Shown: piece by piece, positions 36,095 to 48,479 of the stretch
Position numbering within the stretch: the stretch's first letter is position 1
Layout of the letters: every line of letters starts with the position of its first letter
From: Plectrocnemia conspersa
Lineage: Eukaryota > Arthropoda > Insecta > Trichoptera > Polycentropodidae
Reading direction: 5' to 3'
DNA: 64,000 bases
Assembly: GCA_009617715.1 (NCBI GenBank)
Contig: VTFK01000045.1
Coordinates: 310,001 to 374,000 of the forward strand
The notes under the pieces: generated by a model
What the model was told of the DNA's origin: nothing
Seen by the model: the letters and a program-made list of their open reading frames with translations, nothing else
Databases searched by the model: none
Position numbers and translations under genes: made by a program

Positions 36095-36720
36095 TAAAGT
36101 TCCGAGATTTGTCGGCTCGCTGTATATAATGAAAAACTATAAATAAAACGAATTAAAGAGGTCGCAAGATAAAGTTATGAACAAACAAAATGAAACAGGG
36201 CTGTGTGAGCTTTCTGTTCATTGCTGTCGATCGTTTATATTTCCCATGGGGCTATGGCAATACGCATAATGATATTAATGAATTCGAGATTGTATTTTTA
36301 TTAAGAGCCGCAATTTATTACGGCAGATAAACTCCCCTTTGTGGACCCCCTAAGAATAATTTTGAGACACTTTGAACTTCCGAAACATATTTTTCGACGA
36401 GGCCTTTGTCGGTTTTTAAAAAGAAATCTCCCGAATGGATTTATTTATGCGACGAAAAAATTAATGTCCCTTTTTTTAGTTTCCACTGGCACAATAGCAT
36501 CTGGTGCCGGTTGTAAAAAATATATAATTTTTCCTCTCTCTTTCGCTCTCTTTCTCTGATATTTGTATATATGTATATATACGGATATGTTTTGTTCTTG
36601 TTTGGTTTTTATATGTTTATGTTTTTACAGCAACAGGGGCATCGGAATAAAAATTCCACGGCTCTTTGGGTACGAATTTACTCCCCATGCAAATGTTAAC
36701 TAATCAAATTCGAGACTTAA
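36095..36720. promoter_or_regulatory. Candidate regulatory island with Hox- and TCF-type words
   Basis: It contains gcataatgatattaatgaat (36263-36282), caatttattacggcagataa (36311-36330; an Abd-B/Caudal-like TTTATTACGG and a GATAA) and cccctttgtgg (a CCTTTG TCF-type word). A pyrimidine tract ctctctttcgctctctttct lies at 36535-36554. A 72-codon plus frame (36341-36559) has no domain. These words are short and individually weak; their concentration in one complex block is what suggests regulation. Confidence 0.4.
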
Positions 36721-38854
36721 AAATAATAAACAGTCAGTTTACGAAGAATGAGAAGTTAACTGAAACCAACGTTTATATCATACTAATAATATAAAACAAA
36801 AATAATATATCACACGTCAAATGCGTTTATTATAGCAATAATTCGACCTGGCTTTTACTACGTATCAATTTTCATGCGTAAGAAAATTCACGTTTTCTTC
36901 GTAATTTATCAATATGATACATTTGCTAAGTAACTAAGTATATTTATAATTCATATATAAAAATATTGGATGTGTCTGAAACTTTTTCGTTTGATATAAA
37001 TATTAGTTTCGTTGTATATATTACATATTTTTATATTTTTTATCTAATTTAATATATTCAATTAGCTATTAAAACAGATAAAAATATAAAAGAATAAAGT
37101 ATTGTTACTATAATTTGTCCAACTTGAATTAATTTATAATATGTTGTTACTTAAAAAAACATTTTTTTCTTATTCACTATCCTATTTTTTAATCATATAT
37201 CTCGTCTTACTCGCATTGCAATGACATATAACACTTATTTTTACTTCAACTATCCAACTTGGGCTATTTATTATGATTAACAAGTCGATTGCAATTTATC
37301 ACTAGCAATTACCCTGTCATATTCGCAATTGGTTTTAAGGCTGAAGAGGTGTGACTTGTGTGTCAAATAGACGCCGGAAAATCTGATAACAGTTATGAAC
37401 ATATATAAATTACCACATATATAGAGAAATGTAGATCCCATAATCAGGCGGTGGAGTTGAAATGATAGCTCTTAGAATTCAGAGAGTCTTTGTTGGCGTG
37501 TCAAGTTGTATTATTGTCGGCTGTGATTATAGTGAAACAGCATTGATCGTAATGATAGTAAAAGTTGAAACGTAAAAAACGTTTAAAAATAAAAAATAAA
37601 TTTAAATAAAATTTAATTTATCATAAAACGAAATAATAATATACACTGAATTTTTAATCATATATGTATATATGATTCTAGATTTTCTAAAATAAGATCT
37701 TGTAAATATTTTGGCTGAGTTTGCTTGCCAGCATGATCTGCCATTTAGTTTCAAAATAACGACTAATAAAAAAATCTTTCATAAGAAAACTTTGGTAAGA
37801 AAAAAGTACGAAATTTAATTTAGATAATAATTTGATAAAATATTTTTTTTAACATATATTAAAAAAATATTAATTTGTAGCTTCGTTTAAAAATAGCATA
37901 AAAGTTGGGTATTTTAAAATAAATATTAAAATTATATTAATACACCTTGTATGTACACCGAAATCTACGTTATTCTTGCATCTTTGTCAGACGGAATTTT
38001 TTTTAAATAAATATAATTAAATTGACAAAAAATACTAGCAAATGATATAGTTCTATAATGTAAGTTAAGCACATCTAACTTTCAAAAGTAATAAATTTTT
38101 AACTCATACCAATTGATAAACCAAAAAAAAATATCGCTACTACTTATTATTACTTTTACAATAAAATCCCAACTTTGTTTGAAGCCTCTGTCCTAAGAAT
38201 ACTACTATATATTATTAACTAACACCTTTTACAGTTCCTTAACTGTGCTTATATATGTATAGCTACTCTTAATAAATATTTATATTTATTTTATATAATT
38301 AAAAAACGTCTGTTTTCTTATTTTTCAACCATATTTTTAAAAGAGTAAATCTGTCGATAATGTATATTATTTCATATGCTGCATTTTATTTTATTTAGTT
38401 AAGTAAACAAAAGGTAAAACTTTGCATAATGGACTAAATGAATGGATAAAATACTATATTTTATACTATATAATATACTACTACAAAATATTTTGTATTT
38501 CATATATGATATTACTTATCAGAGAATGAAAACTACTTTTAAAGCATTTTTTTTATTTATAGTATATTAAATTACAGTTTTTATAAAATGTGTTTGTTTA
38601 TCTATAATTTACAAATTAGCTACATTAGTATCTAACAGACAACAATTGATTTACGTATTAAAAATAAGTATTGTCTCATTTCGGATGTTTGCAGTACATC
38701 GTGATGAATTAGTCTCTTTATAAAGTATATTTAATCTAGAAACTTTTAACTGACACGATACTATATTTATAAGAAAGTGTTAAAAATATAGCATAGATTT
38801 ATATTCATCCTATAAAATATAACAACGTCAATATAATAACTATAACTTTTCCAT
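36721..38854. other. AT-rich noncoding stretch
   Basis: AT-rich throughout, apart from a modest complex patch at 37320-37560. I see no gene, element or repeat that I can support. Confidence 0.55.
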
Positions 38855-39420
38855 TTCTTGAAAATCGCGATAATTGCCGATAGCATAAAAATGTCGCGTT
38901 TGTCCTTTTGCACCCGTCACACGGCTGGCAACTATTTTTGAAGTTGTTAGCAAAGTTTGAACGAGACCTAATCCTTTAATGACTAGCACTGCTTACGAAG
39001 TTTTTTCTGCTCCACTTTCGACCGAATGGATTAAAATTTCCCGACGGCGGCTGCGAAAAATGGACCATAATCCCCCGATCGATCTTTTCGATACACCAAA
39101 GTAAACCAAAAAACTTGTGCAGTGCCCGAAAACACTTTTCAGGGGTCCAGTCGGAAACTTTTTAATTTCTTCTATCACGATCGTTGACGAGCGAAACAGA
39201 GCACTGAAATTGGTTTTCCCAAGTCACGGAATCGGATGTTGTTTGCCTTTCGAAGAATTGCGAAGGCGATTATCCCAAAAAGCCGGTAATTATTTAAGGT
39301 ACGTGACTTGTCGAATTTTGCCGACCGAACTTCGGCTAAGACTTTATCGAGAAATGTTTCGACGTAAAATATCGTAATGTTAATCAGAATCACGTAGCCT
39401 AACAAATTTCAATTAATTAC
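38855..39420. other. Candidate regulatory island (large)
   Basis: About 560 bases of CpG-containing complex sequence. Open frames overlap on both strands (39117-39377 plus, 86 codons; 39175-39405 and 38993-39178 minus). None resembles a protein or has splice signals that convince me. The words aatcccccgatcgatctttt (39068-39087) and ttttcaggggtccagtcgga (39136-39155) are typical of its content. It fits the island series. Confidence 0.35.
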
Positions 39421-40234
39421 TTACCTTTTATTTTACACAGCACTCCTTCTCCAACAATATATCACAAAAGCACAATATAAATCAATGTTATAACAAGGAT
39501 CCATTAATTCAAAGTTTGGCAGGTGAAAAGGTTAGCGATTTGAAATTAAATTTTATTGCCATTTCGCATGTCATTTTCAAATTACTACTACTTGCAGTAT
39601 ACTAAATACATTTGTGTTTGTAGATTTTATCATATTGTGATATACTGCATATGTTATCAATCTATAAGTTTTTTTCTCAACGACAAAGCATTTTCAACCA
39701 CCAAATATCAGAATTCATATACTGATATTTATATGAATATATACCATTTTGCTTGCACACGTCGAATGCATTAATCCAACTCGTCTGAAGCACTGTTAAA
39801 AGTGATATTTTGAAATTAAAAAAGAGAGTGTAGAAAACATTTTCTTTCAGCTTTGGGCCTATCTGAGTCATAACCGTAACCTCCGGCTATGAATACTTTA
39901 ATGCCCAAGGGACAGTTGCCAGCAAAAGCTAAATGTATGGAAGCATCCGAATCCAACTACCTCCATGAAAAGCTTTGAGATGAAAACCCCAGGACACGAT
40001 GCAAAAAGCGTAAACACAACCTGCTCTACAGAGATTTGTTAGAAGGGCATAAACTACTTCACGTACGTTGAATTTCCTATCGTGTATACACCGACCCTTT
40101 TCGTGTGATGCGACGTCATGACTATACTTAAATATTCATTCGTATACATCACGTAAACCAAGAACTATGTATGATTTACAGATACTAACGGATGATTTTA
40201 ATAGATTATTTATATGATTTTTCTGACCGATTAT
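39421..40234. other. AT-rich stretch with a moderately complex part
   Basis: The part at about 39870-40110 is GC-richer but contains no long open frame or known motif. The rest is AT-rich. Confidence 0.45.
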
Positions 40235-40720
40235 TTTAACCTTGAGAAAATTTTAGATCAAGAAGTCCAAATCAAAACCAGTAAAATACATGAGATTTTA
40301 ATATATCTTATGGAATACCACAGGAATTTAAGTTAGCTTCATTATTGTGTTATACATAAATGATATTGTTAATGTAAATATATTTGCAAATCATATGGTA
40401 ATTTATTATCTAGTTGAAATTATAAAACAAGTAGTGGAAGTGTTGAATTAAAATAAATGGATATGATAAATGGTGGGTTGCAAAAAAATAACTTAAAATT
40501 AAACAAATATTATTAGATAGTAAGAAAACTTATTATTTATTTTTTTAATAATTTATACATTTATTTAATATTAATCTATAAGATGTTGCTACCGAAATTT
40601 TAATTAATAGTGCAGATTATTTAATAACTATTTTTGATACTGTTGAAAATTGATGCAAAGACCTTTTGTTCGACAAAATAGCATTTATTCACTGAGTATT
40701 CGCCAGCCTTTTAATATTGT
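40235..40720 (+). pseudogene. LINE reverse transcriptase relic
   Basis: In plus-strand order, YGIPQEFKL at 40310-40336 corresponds to motif B (GIPQGSxL). After a one-base shift, INDIVNVNIFANHMVIYY at 40356-40409 corresponds to INDI...FADDTVIY; the catalytic DD of motif C has decayed to NH. KQVVEVLN follows, then after another shift a degenerate copy of the NGLxLNxxKT region near 40460-40500. The family cannot be fixed, but the layout matches CR1/Jockey-group LINEs, as in the piece at 45600. Motif A and everything upstream are missing. It is inactive. Confidence 0.7.
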
Positions 40721-40762
40721 GTAAATTGGCACAGGGTCACTTTTTTTTGTATGGAAGGTGGT

Positions 40763-40782
40763 AAAAAAAAAAAAAAAAAAAA
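40763..40782. repeat. Poly-A run
   Basis: Twenty consecutive A, the longest homopolymer I noted. It could be the tail of the LINE relic that ends about 40 bases upstream, since it lies on the expected 3' side, but sequence between the two is not recognisable. Confidence 0.7.
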
Positions 40783-41569
40783 GATGTTGACTAATGATTG
40801 CATATATCGAGTGATGAAAAATGTCGCATTTTGCATTTCATTTATTTGAAGTTATCTTTCAAAAATTATTAAAAAAATTTTAACTGAAAAACTGAATTCT
40901 TTGTGTCAATTTATACAATGTATGGAGTAAAATGCAATATATTTTATATAAAAAAACATTGCTAACGGTTCACGATATCGCATGGAGTGCATTTTTTGTC
41001 GACGTTTTTGAACGTCCAATTTATATTTAGACCTATAGCTTTAATAATAAATTCTACATATACAGCTTTTTATATACATGCATATATATATAGAAGTTTT
41101 AGAATGGATAACTTTGAGGTTTCTAAAATTCTATAGAATTATCCAGGGAATTGTTGCATATCCAAAGACTGTTACTACACCACTGCTGTCAAAGCATCAA
41201 CCATTATAGCATAATACATACAACTGTACGCCCAAATATGGTCACAAATATAAGCGGAGGCTTCCCGAGTGTATTATATTTTAGCCATAGTAATAATTAC
41301 AAATAGAGAAGCAACGGAGTGCAACTATTTTGTAATAATTATTGTATTTTAAAGTTGAAACGCAATTTTATAACAATTTTATGTATCTTGTGCTACAGAA
41401 AGCCTTTTTGACGCTTATTTTTTTATGTACATTACAGTATTCCAATACACTTAATAAGACATTATACCCACACACAACGCGTAAATAACCTATTTTCACC
41501 TCAAAGCAACCCCTGCCGATATATGCATATAATAATAATGCTCGAGTTTTTTGAGAACATTATTTTCTT
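40783..41569. other. AT-rich noncoding stretch
   Basis: AT-rich sequence with a TA-rich run near 41080-41092. Nothing else recognised. Confidence 0.5.
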
Positions 41570-41995
41570 TAAAATTATATCCGCGGGCTTTACGCGTTCG
41601 CGATACAAATAATCACATCCCTTTGTGGGGCAACATCCCTCATACGAAACGGGATCCTATTCGCTGCCATTTGACATGGCTGTCCTTTAGGAGCTTTTGT
41701 GGAACGGATCTGCCTCGGGGTGCAACTTGAACCGTTTATTTCAGCACTCGAGGAAAAATCGCATAACGCCATACACACACACAGAGGCGAATGGAAATTG
41801 TGTGAGATCGCCGCATTTGCGTTCTTGAATGGGCGTAAAGCGAGAAACGAGGAGGCATAAAAGATCGCGAGGGTTGGTTAGATTCTGCCCCCGGGCGCCG
41901 ACCGCCACTAGAGCTGAAAAAATCTGAAAGGAGTGAAATTATGTCGCGTTTTAACCTGACACGCGATAGCGCTTCCGTTTGGAAATTAAAAATTT
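41570..41995. other. Candidate regulatory island, CpG-rich
   Basis: Starts sharply at atccgcgggctttacgcgtt (41579-41598), carries a short (CA)n run at 41773-41780 and the GC-rich word cccccgggcgccgaccgcca (41888-41907). A 62-codon minus frame (41590-41778) has no domain. It includes ccctttgtgg, a TCF-type word also seen in the island at 36095. A distal promoter or enhancer is possible. Confidence 0.35.
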
Positions 41996-42284
41996 ATACA
42001 GGGAAACATAATTAATTTTGCTTCCAAATTTCGGTCGATATCTACTAAGCATTAGCGGAAACTTAGTTTTATATAGTACAGGTGACAATAATTTAAATTT
42101 GGTTTGGTTCTAAAGAACTTTGCAATTATAAAATATATAATCTAAAGCCGCTATAATTTACGAGAAATATATATTTAAGTTTTTTTTAATTTTTTTAATT
42201 TTACATGTAGGGTTTTGCATTGTTTTTGTTTTTAAAAAAAAATTTAAAGAAAATTCTACGATTTTTTTTACTAAAATTGTCATT

Positions 42285-42306
42285 TACCTGTCATTACTGA
42301 CAGGTA
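42285..42306. promoter_or_regulatory. Perfect dyad TACCTGTCA / TGACAGGTA
   Basis: Two perfect 9-base arms separated by ttac. Each arm contains TGACAG, the Homothorax/Meis-type core, and CAGGTA, an E-box-like zinc-finger word. It stands alone in AT-rich sequence, so it could be a paired factor site or simply a hairpin. Confidence 0.35.
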
Positions 42307-42499
42307 TCTTGTGACTTAAGTTGTTTAAAGGCTTCTGATGCTGGTATCGCATTTTAACAAAAAAAAAATTCTTAGACGGTTAATACAATTTTTTAGTAGC
42401 CAAAATGGTCTATTTTTATGATTAATTAGAATGAGATACTCCCTCTAATTGTGAATAAAAGAATGATTAAACTAATTAATCTGATACATTTTTAATGTT

Positions 42500-42830
42500 C
42501 ATTAGCCATTAGTGGGTGTTCAAGTGTAGATGCCAGTGTAAGTGTCTGAGAAGAAGTCTCTAGACGACTAAGGAGAAATTCTCCGACTAAGGTTAGTGCT
42601 AAGACATTGTAATTTTTGATTGCCCGCTTTTCCGATTAAATATCCATAGTCCACAGGAGAATTTGATGCTCACACCTTTAAGGCTCGGGAGTTTGTTTGA
42701 AATAAATTTACGTTAGCCACTAAGGCTGATAAGGAATGGCTGAGTGCATTATATTTTCTGATGTATAGCGTAAGCCTTGTGATTTTAGCAGTTAAAAAGT
42801 TTCACGCGGTGGTATCCATAAAAGAATATA
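42500..42830. other. Unclassified GC-richer block, possible old repeat
   Basis: Complex sequence with internal short repeats: cgactaagg occurs twice around the small palindrome ggagaaattctcc (42572-42597). It shares aggttagtgct with the block at 4605-5015. No coding motif is readable in either direction, and the family is unknown. Confidence 0.3.
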
Positions 42831-43304
42831 TATAAAAGATCTAGAATATTGGTTGAAAAGTATTATATTCCCAATGTATTATTTATTAAAGAATAATATT
42901 TTTTTATAAATATCCTATTTTTTTAAATACATATAAGATCTTATTTATGTGCTAAAATAGCTCGTTATTAGAAATTATTAACTACTTAATATTTACGAGA
43001 TAGTTCGATTTTAATTTTTCATCATGATGTTCATCCGTGAGATTATAAAAATCTATGTAAACCCAATTAAAATCGATTGAAATTTTAATTGTAATAATAA
43101 TTATTTTTTATCTTTATCCTCATAATTTTTATTACAATCTACATCACACATGCTTCTTTATTTTCTTTAACGAGTATTTAATTTCACGGTATTTGTATGT
43201 AAACGATTCACAAAATCAGAGTTTTTTATTAAGCTTTGCTTTCCTTTTTTTCTATAAAAAACACATATTTATTTATACGTTTTTTTAATCGAAATCCTAG
43301 TAGT
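42831..43304. other. AT-rich noncoding stretch
   Basis: AT-rich sequence; nothing recognised. Confidence 0.5.
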
Positions 43305-43700
43305 GTCGCGTGGGTAAAGCATAATGGAATTCTCCGCGTAACACCTACGCTACGGTACAAATATATAATTTCCTCTCCCGTAGTAAAGCGTTAACTCGAA
43401 AACATACGTACGAAGATCAACACGTAGAAAAATATCATCTGACATGACATCTTTTTGTCTTTCGTCCTGGCGCGGATATTGGGCAATGTTCTACGTGATC
43501 CGCTGGACCCCATTAAAATTTTTCAGCAAACATTCAGCTGAAACTTTTGAAATATCTGGGCACCGTACTAAATCATTACCCGGAGCCGCCGCGGATGAAA
43601 ATTAATTGAATTTTCCGAATCAATTATTGGAAAAATTCGCGTTGCGTTATCAAAAGCCGCTTTGGCGCGACCTCTTTCCAACAAGAACTTCTGTCGTTAT
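43305..43700. promoter_or_regulatory. Candidate regulatory island with homeodomain dyad
   Basis: A GC-richer block running from gtgtcgcgtgggtaaagc to about 43700. It includes gcgcggatattgggcaatgt (43470-43489) and an exact inverted pair of TAATTGA sites at 43603-43626. Part of a 98-codon plus open frame (43606-43902) crosses its right edge; that frame's useful content begins later, in the LINE relic. The island is otherwise noncoding. Confidence 0.4.
43603..43626. promoter_or_regulatory. Inverted pair of TAATTGA homeodomain-type sites
   Basis: TAATTGA at 43603-43609 and its exact reverse complement TCAATTA at 43620-43626, with a 10-base spacer. Centre-to-centre distance is 17 bases. TAATTG/CAATTA is a core bound by Antennapedia-class homeodomains; a paired layout could favour dimer binding. 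Confidence 0.4.
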
Positions 43701-43759
43701 ATGTGTGAGAGCTTTTATGAATTTACTAATTAAATCAGTAAATGTATTAAAATTTATGC

Positions 43760-44103
43760 ATAAATCCATTTACATAACGCAATTAAATTTTCTTATTTTT
43801 TTCATCAGTGGGGTAGGTCATAATTTATCAATTGAAAAGTTATTAACTCAAATTAACATAAAACCCATTTTTTTAATAGAATCGTATTTAAAAAGTATTT
43901 GATACAGTAACATTAGATAATATATTCCTAGTAGCACTCTTAAATAATTATAAAATCTTTATATTAAAACCTAGGTTAATTTCGTTATATTTTTACATGT
44001 GTATATCCCTAAATCTTAGACATATAGAAAGAATAAATTTTTACAACAATAATAATTATTTGAACTCACTCGAAATCTATCTACTGCTAATTGAAAACTT
44101 ATA
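43760..44103 (+). pseudogene. LINE reverse transcriptase relic
   Basis: The plus strand reads FISGVGHNLSIEKLLTQI (43808-43862), matching the FGFRxxxSTEKALxxL region before motif A. PIFL and, after a one-base shift, KVFDTVTLDNIFLVALLNNY (43894-43953) match motif A of the form KAFDTVxHxILLxKLxNYGI. The second frame then stays open for about 70 codons to a stop at 44101-44103, with NLRHIERINFYNN in the place of the NRxQxVxIN segment. Motif B and the catalytic motif C are not found downstream, so the copy is truncated. It may belong to the same family as 45600-46475, which starts at motif C 1.5 kb further on. Confidence 0.65.
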
Positions 44104-45599
44104 GAATATATAAATAATTTTCCCAACCCACTTTTTTATATGACCACAAACAGAATATATTATAACATCGTTCATCATCTCAAAACTGTTCTAATCGCGC
44201 GTCATAAATTTGGAAACGAGCATCCAAGTTTAATTTGTCATAAATCACGAAATATGTGTTTAATTTATTGTCAAAGTTTTGACTGCATCTCAAGTTTACG
44301 TTATATTGTCTTTTGGTCGACCGACTCTTGGTAATTGGACCTTGACCCTTTAAATATTTATCTTTCGAACAATTTGTACATTGTCTCCATAAATTACTTT
44401 ATACAAGCAGATGGACGAACTTCGATAATAGCCTGCCACGACAATTTATACACTGATCCCTGTCAAGTTAAACAATTGTTCTTAATAAAATAATTATACA
44501 TTAAATTAAATTAAAACACAATATACAACTTGCACAAATATGAGTTAAGAGGCTCACGTAGAGGCATAGATACTTCTTCACATAAACACTCCATAAAAGA
44601 GGCTTTAATTCATAAGTGCCTTCGAGTTTTCGTAACCCTGCTGTTCTTGTCCATATAAATTTTATGTATCCACATTGCCGGTTTAACGCGAGCTTTTTTA
44701 TTAATGTATAAATATTAATTCTTGTTACGTATGCTAATATTTGAAGTGAAATATCAAGCTCGTTTGCGGAAAAGTATGCGTGTGGTGAATTCTTGAATGC
44801 TTGTTATTAAAACTTTAACGTTTACAACCCGTTATATTTAACATGTTTATTAAATTTGTATGTACGCTCAAAAATAGCTTATTTATTAGTTTAATTATGC
44901 AGTTATTATATAGAAGCATTATAAACAACAAGTAATGCGATTTAAAAACAACAATATACTATTTTATAAAATATTTTGTGATTTTTATACAATATTTTTT
45001 TGCCAATATAAATGTTTTCTAAGGCTTTCTATAAATTATTGACAAGTTTTCTTGTTTCATATCCGAAAAATAATGATGAATTGTAATTTTTCCGATCGAT
45101 TATTTCGAATGCGATCGTTCTTGTAGCAATCCATCAGATGCCCATCATTAAATCCGATAACCCAATTGCTATAACTTAATAGAGCGAATGGTCCTCTATA
45201 TATATATATATTTATATATATTATATATACATAATACTTTTTTCCTAATGCCTAGACATATGAGTTTTCTTGGAAAACGAAATGCTTTCCCATTTTCTAT
45301 GGTGTGGTGTGAGCATATTTTATTTTATTCACGGGGTGTGAGAATATTTTATTTATATTTAACATTGTTTATAAATGTAACAATGAGAAATTAGAATTTA
45401 TTAAAAACATCTTATAAAATTATTAAAAATATTTATTAAATAATTTGCTGTAGCTCACTTGGAGGAGGTATTCACAGCATACGATACAATATATGTAATG
45501 TAAATCGCAGATTATCTAAAAAAAAAAACCTTCAAGCGAGTTTAAAAAGTTAGTGATTTAAAGTTAAATCTATACAACGATTAATAGTAGCAGATGTAA
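44104..45599. other. AT-rich stretch with TA-rich run
   Basis: Contains a TA-rich low-complexity run at 45195-45231. Open frames of 64 and 68 codons show no domain. Nothing here reads as the missing middle of the neighbouring LINE pieces. Confidence 0.5.
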
Positions 45600-46475
45600 A
45601 ATTAATGTAAAATTCATCTATTTGCGGATGACACATTAATGTATTGCATAGGTGATAACATTAAAAGAAATTGTAAATAATTTAAATAATGAATTAAGTA
45701 TATTAGAAATATGGTTAAAGAATAATGTACTTAAATTAAATGAGAATAAAACTAAATGTATGTTTATTAATTATAAAAATGTTTTAGATAATAGTACCAA
45801 AATAGTAATAAATAACTCTAGTATAGAAAATGGATAATATAAAATATTTAGTAATTGTTGATACAAAATTAAATTTTAAAAAATTGTAATTACATATTAA
45901 AAAAAAAAATTTTAGGGTTTATTATCTAGATTGATACAAAATAAATACAAAAAAAAATTTTACAAAAGAACATGCCCCATTTTAATTATTGTGCAACACT
46001 ATTAAATATGTAAAATAAATTAGATAAACAAAAAAAAATTACAAAGTAGGGAAAATAAAAATAGGATTAACTAATTTATTATTGATAGATTAGAATGGTT
46101 GAAAAAATATAGTATGAATGTTTTAGTAATATAAAATATAATACTAGAAATAGAGAAAATTTAAAGATAATTAAGTATAAGAAAACGAGTACGGCTAGGG
46201 GAATTTGTACGGAGGTTTTGATTTATATAATAGTCTTCCAAGAGAAATCCGAAACAAAAAATATAACGGGTTTCATAAATGGAATAAAAAAACACCTTCG
46301 TACATATAGAAATAAATTATAATATTCAGACTTTATTATTGTATATTTTTATTTTTTCTTTCTGTTATGTATTTTTTATATATTTTTATAAATGTTTACT
46401 AAATTTGTTAGATGTAAAGATTAGCTATTAAGCTAAATAAATTAATAAAATAAATAAAATAAATAATAAATAGAT
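45600..46475 (+). pseudogene. CR1-like LINE 3' end, copy 2
   Basis: This copy begins slightly further upstream than copy 1 and retains the catalytic motif C: KIHLFADDTLMYCIGD at 45611-45658, followed by EIVNNLNNELSILEIWLKNN, LKLNENKTKCMFINYKN and KIVINNSS up to 45830. The rest is broken by frameshifts, including many A-run indels at 45895-46050. Relative to copy 1, about 95 bases are deleted near 46125 (the NNMLPKYF region). The end is conserved: LPREIRN-type sequence at 46230-46260, YNGF.NGIKKHLRTYRNKL to 46319, then a non-coding 3' part and an AAAT-type tail at 46430-46475. It lies in the opposite direction to copies 1 and 3. Confidence 0.88.
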
Positions 46476-48479
46476 ACATATACAAAAAAAACGTCAGGAT
46501 TTGAATTAATATCAGTAAAATTAATGCAAATTAACACAATAATATTTAACGCCACACTAAGTCTGTGTGATTGTAAATTTTAGACTATCTGACATACTTA
46601 ACAGACATGTCAATTAATTAATTAAAAACTGTAAATTAGTATGAATTGATTAATTAATTTTATAATAAAAAAAATAGTTTTTGTATAAATAAATATGAAG
46701 AGAAAGTAAATTTGATGCAAATATTGTAAAAATAAAAATACTTATTTTTAAAAAATCACGCTGCAACCACATGTACAAAACTTAAATAACAATAAATGGT
46801 TCGCAATCCATTTAGTAATTAATTTAATTTTTTTGCTTAACTTAATGTGTCAACAGGAAACCACTAAATAATAATTTAATCTTAAGTAAACTTACAACTA
46901 ATTACTAAGTCGCATCGTTAAAAAGAAAACTTGCAGTGGTTCAAGAAAGTTAAGGTTTAATAGTTTTCGTACATGATTAAGCCATAATATAAAAATTTTT
47001 GCTTGTAATTTAAAATAGGTAATGATCTATTAGTTAATATATTAAATTAAAAATAATTAAAAATAACTTGTAATTAAAAATAAATTTCAGAAATGGCTCG
47101 GTGACGCTTGACATAACACTATAAAAACATACACAAATTTAACAAAATCAGGTTATGATATTTTCAAATGACCTTTGAAATGTTCTTTAGGGATAGATTT
47201 TGTAGATTCGCCATACTTATGTGACCTTTTGGCAACATGTTATTCATATATTTTTTACCTGAAACTATTTTCCATATACATACATATAATAAAAATTTTA
47301 TTTTAAGCCTCTAAATTTATCTTAAATAAAAATCTAAAATACATACATTACATTTTCTGCAAATAACTTATTCGGTCGCTTTAATTACACTAATCTCGGC
47401 AATAACGAATTAAAATCCACTAAATAGTTACGCTCGCCGTGAAAGCGTTGTAAAATATACGCCACTTTAATCCGCAAGTGACCCTTTATGTGTGTCTTGA
47501 AAACCGCGGGTCTAGATTATAATTAATGTTTAACAATTTAAAACCGATTTCAGTAAAACAACTTTGCCGTAAATAATTCCTAATTTATATTTAATCCTTG
47601 GTATTTATTTGTTTGTATGTTTATGCGTAATCGCGCGGCAAGGTTTCGTTTTCCAATATGTCGACTGTGAACATAATAACATATAATATGTAACATAGAA
47701 CATCTAAATAATAGGTGAATATTCGCTTTTATTATGACAATCGAAAACACAATCTGTATTTTATCTACGAGAGATTTTTAACTAAACTACTGACACTGCC
47801 TTTTTTCACTAGGGTCTGTGTGGTGTTGTTGTGTCAATTCTTAACCCAATTTAGTACTACATTTATTTTGCGTGAGAAGAGAAAGTAAAACTTTTTTATG
47901 TTGATATCCAGTGCTTTTAGTCACAGGCGTTCTGACACGTATTTTCCTTTAATATTTGTATGGAAGGCATAAATTTGTTTTTTTTCGATTTGGTAGAACT
48001 TGAAAGAGTAACGATAGAAGAAGTTCTTGTTTCCTTACTCTACGCCTTTGGGATGACAGAAGATTATTCAAAAAACATTTGGTTTATCGTGCGACGGTAC
48101 TGTTATAATGTTAGGGTGTAAAATGGAATAAAAAAATTCTGTCAGAACGTTTTTCTTTAATTATAGTTTGGCATTATGCTAATTATAGACTAAACATATC
48201 AATAAGTGATACTATCAATAAAACTTCAGGAGTTAATTTATTCAAATAATTTTTTGCTAAATTTTTAAAAACTAAAATTAGAAAAAATACCAGTACAAGC
48301 TTTTGATGAAATATGACAGACATTTGAGCCTCATTAAAAATGCACTGTTGCTGCTGTACGTTATCTCTGCTTTGAAATAAAACTCCACGAAAACTCATTT
48401 TTGTGATAAAAACTAAACCAATTTATTTATTTGAGAATTTAAGCATGACAAATATTTATTGAAAGTCTTTTCAAAACCA
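46476..48479. other. AT-rich noncoding stretch
   Basis: AT-rich sequence with a slightly more complex patch at 47380-47520. The short open frame at 48183-48398 (minus) has no domain. Nothing recognised. Confidence 0.5.

Noticed and set aside
4605..42830. The two unclassified blocks at 4605 and 42500 as copies of one repeat
   Set aside because: Only the 11-mer aggttagtgct and a few words are shared, which is not enough.
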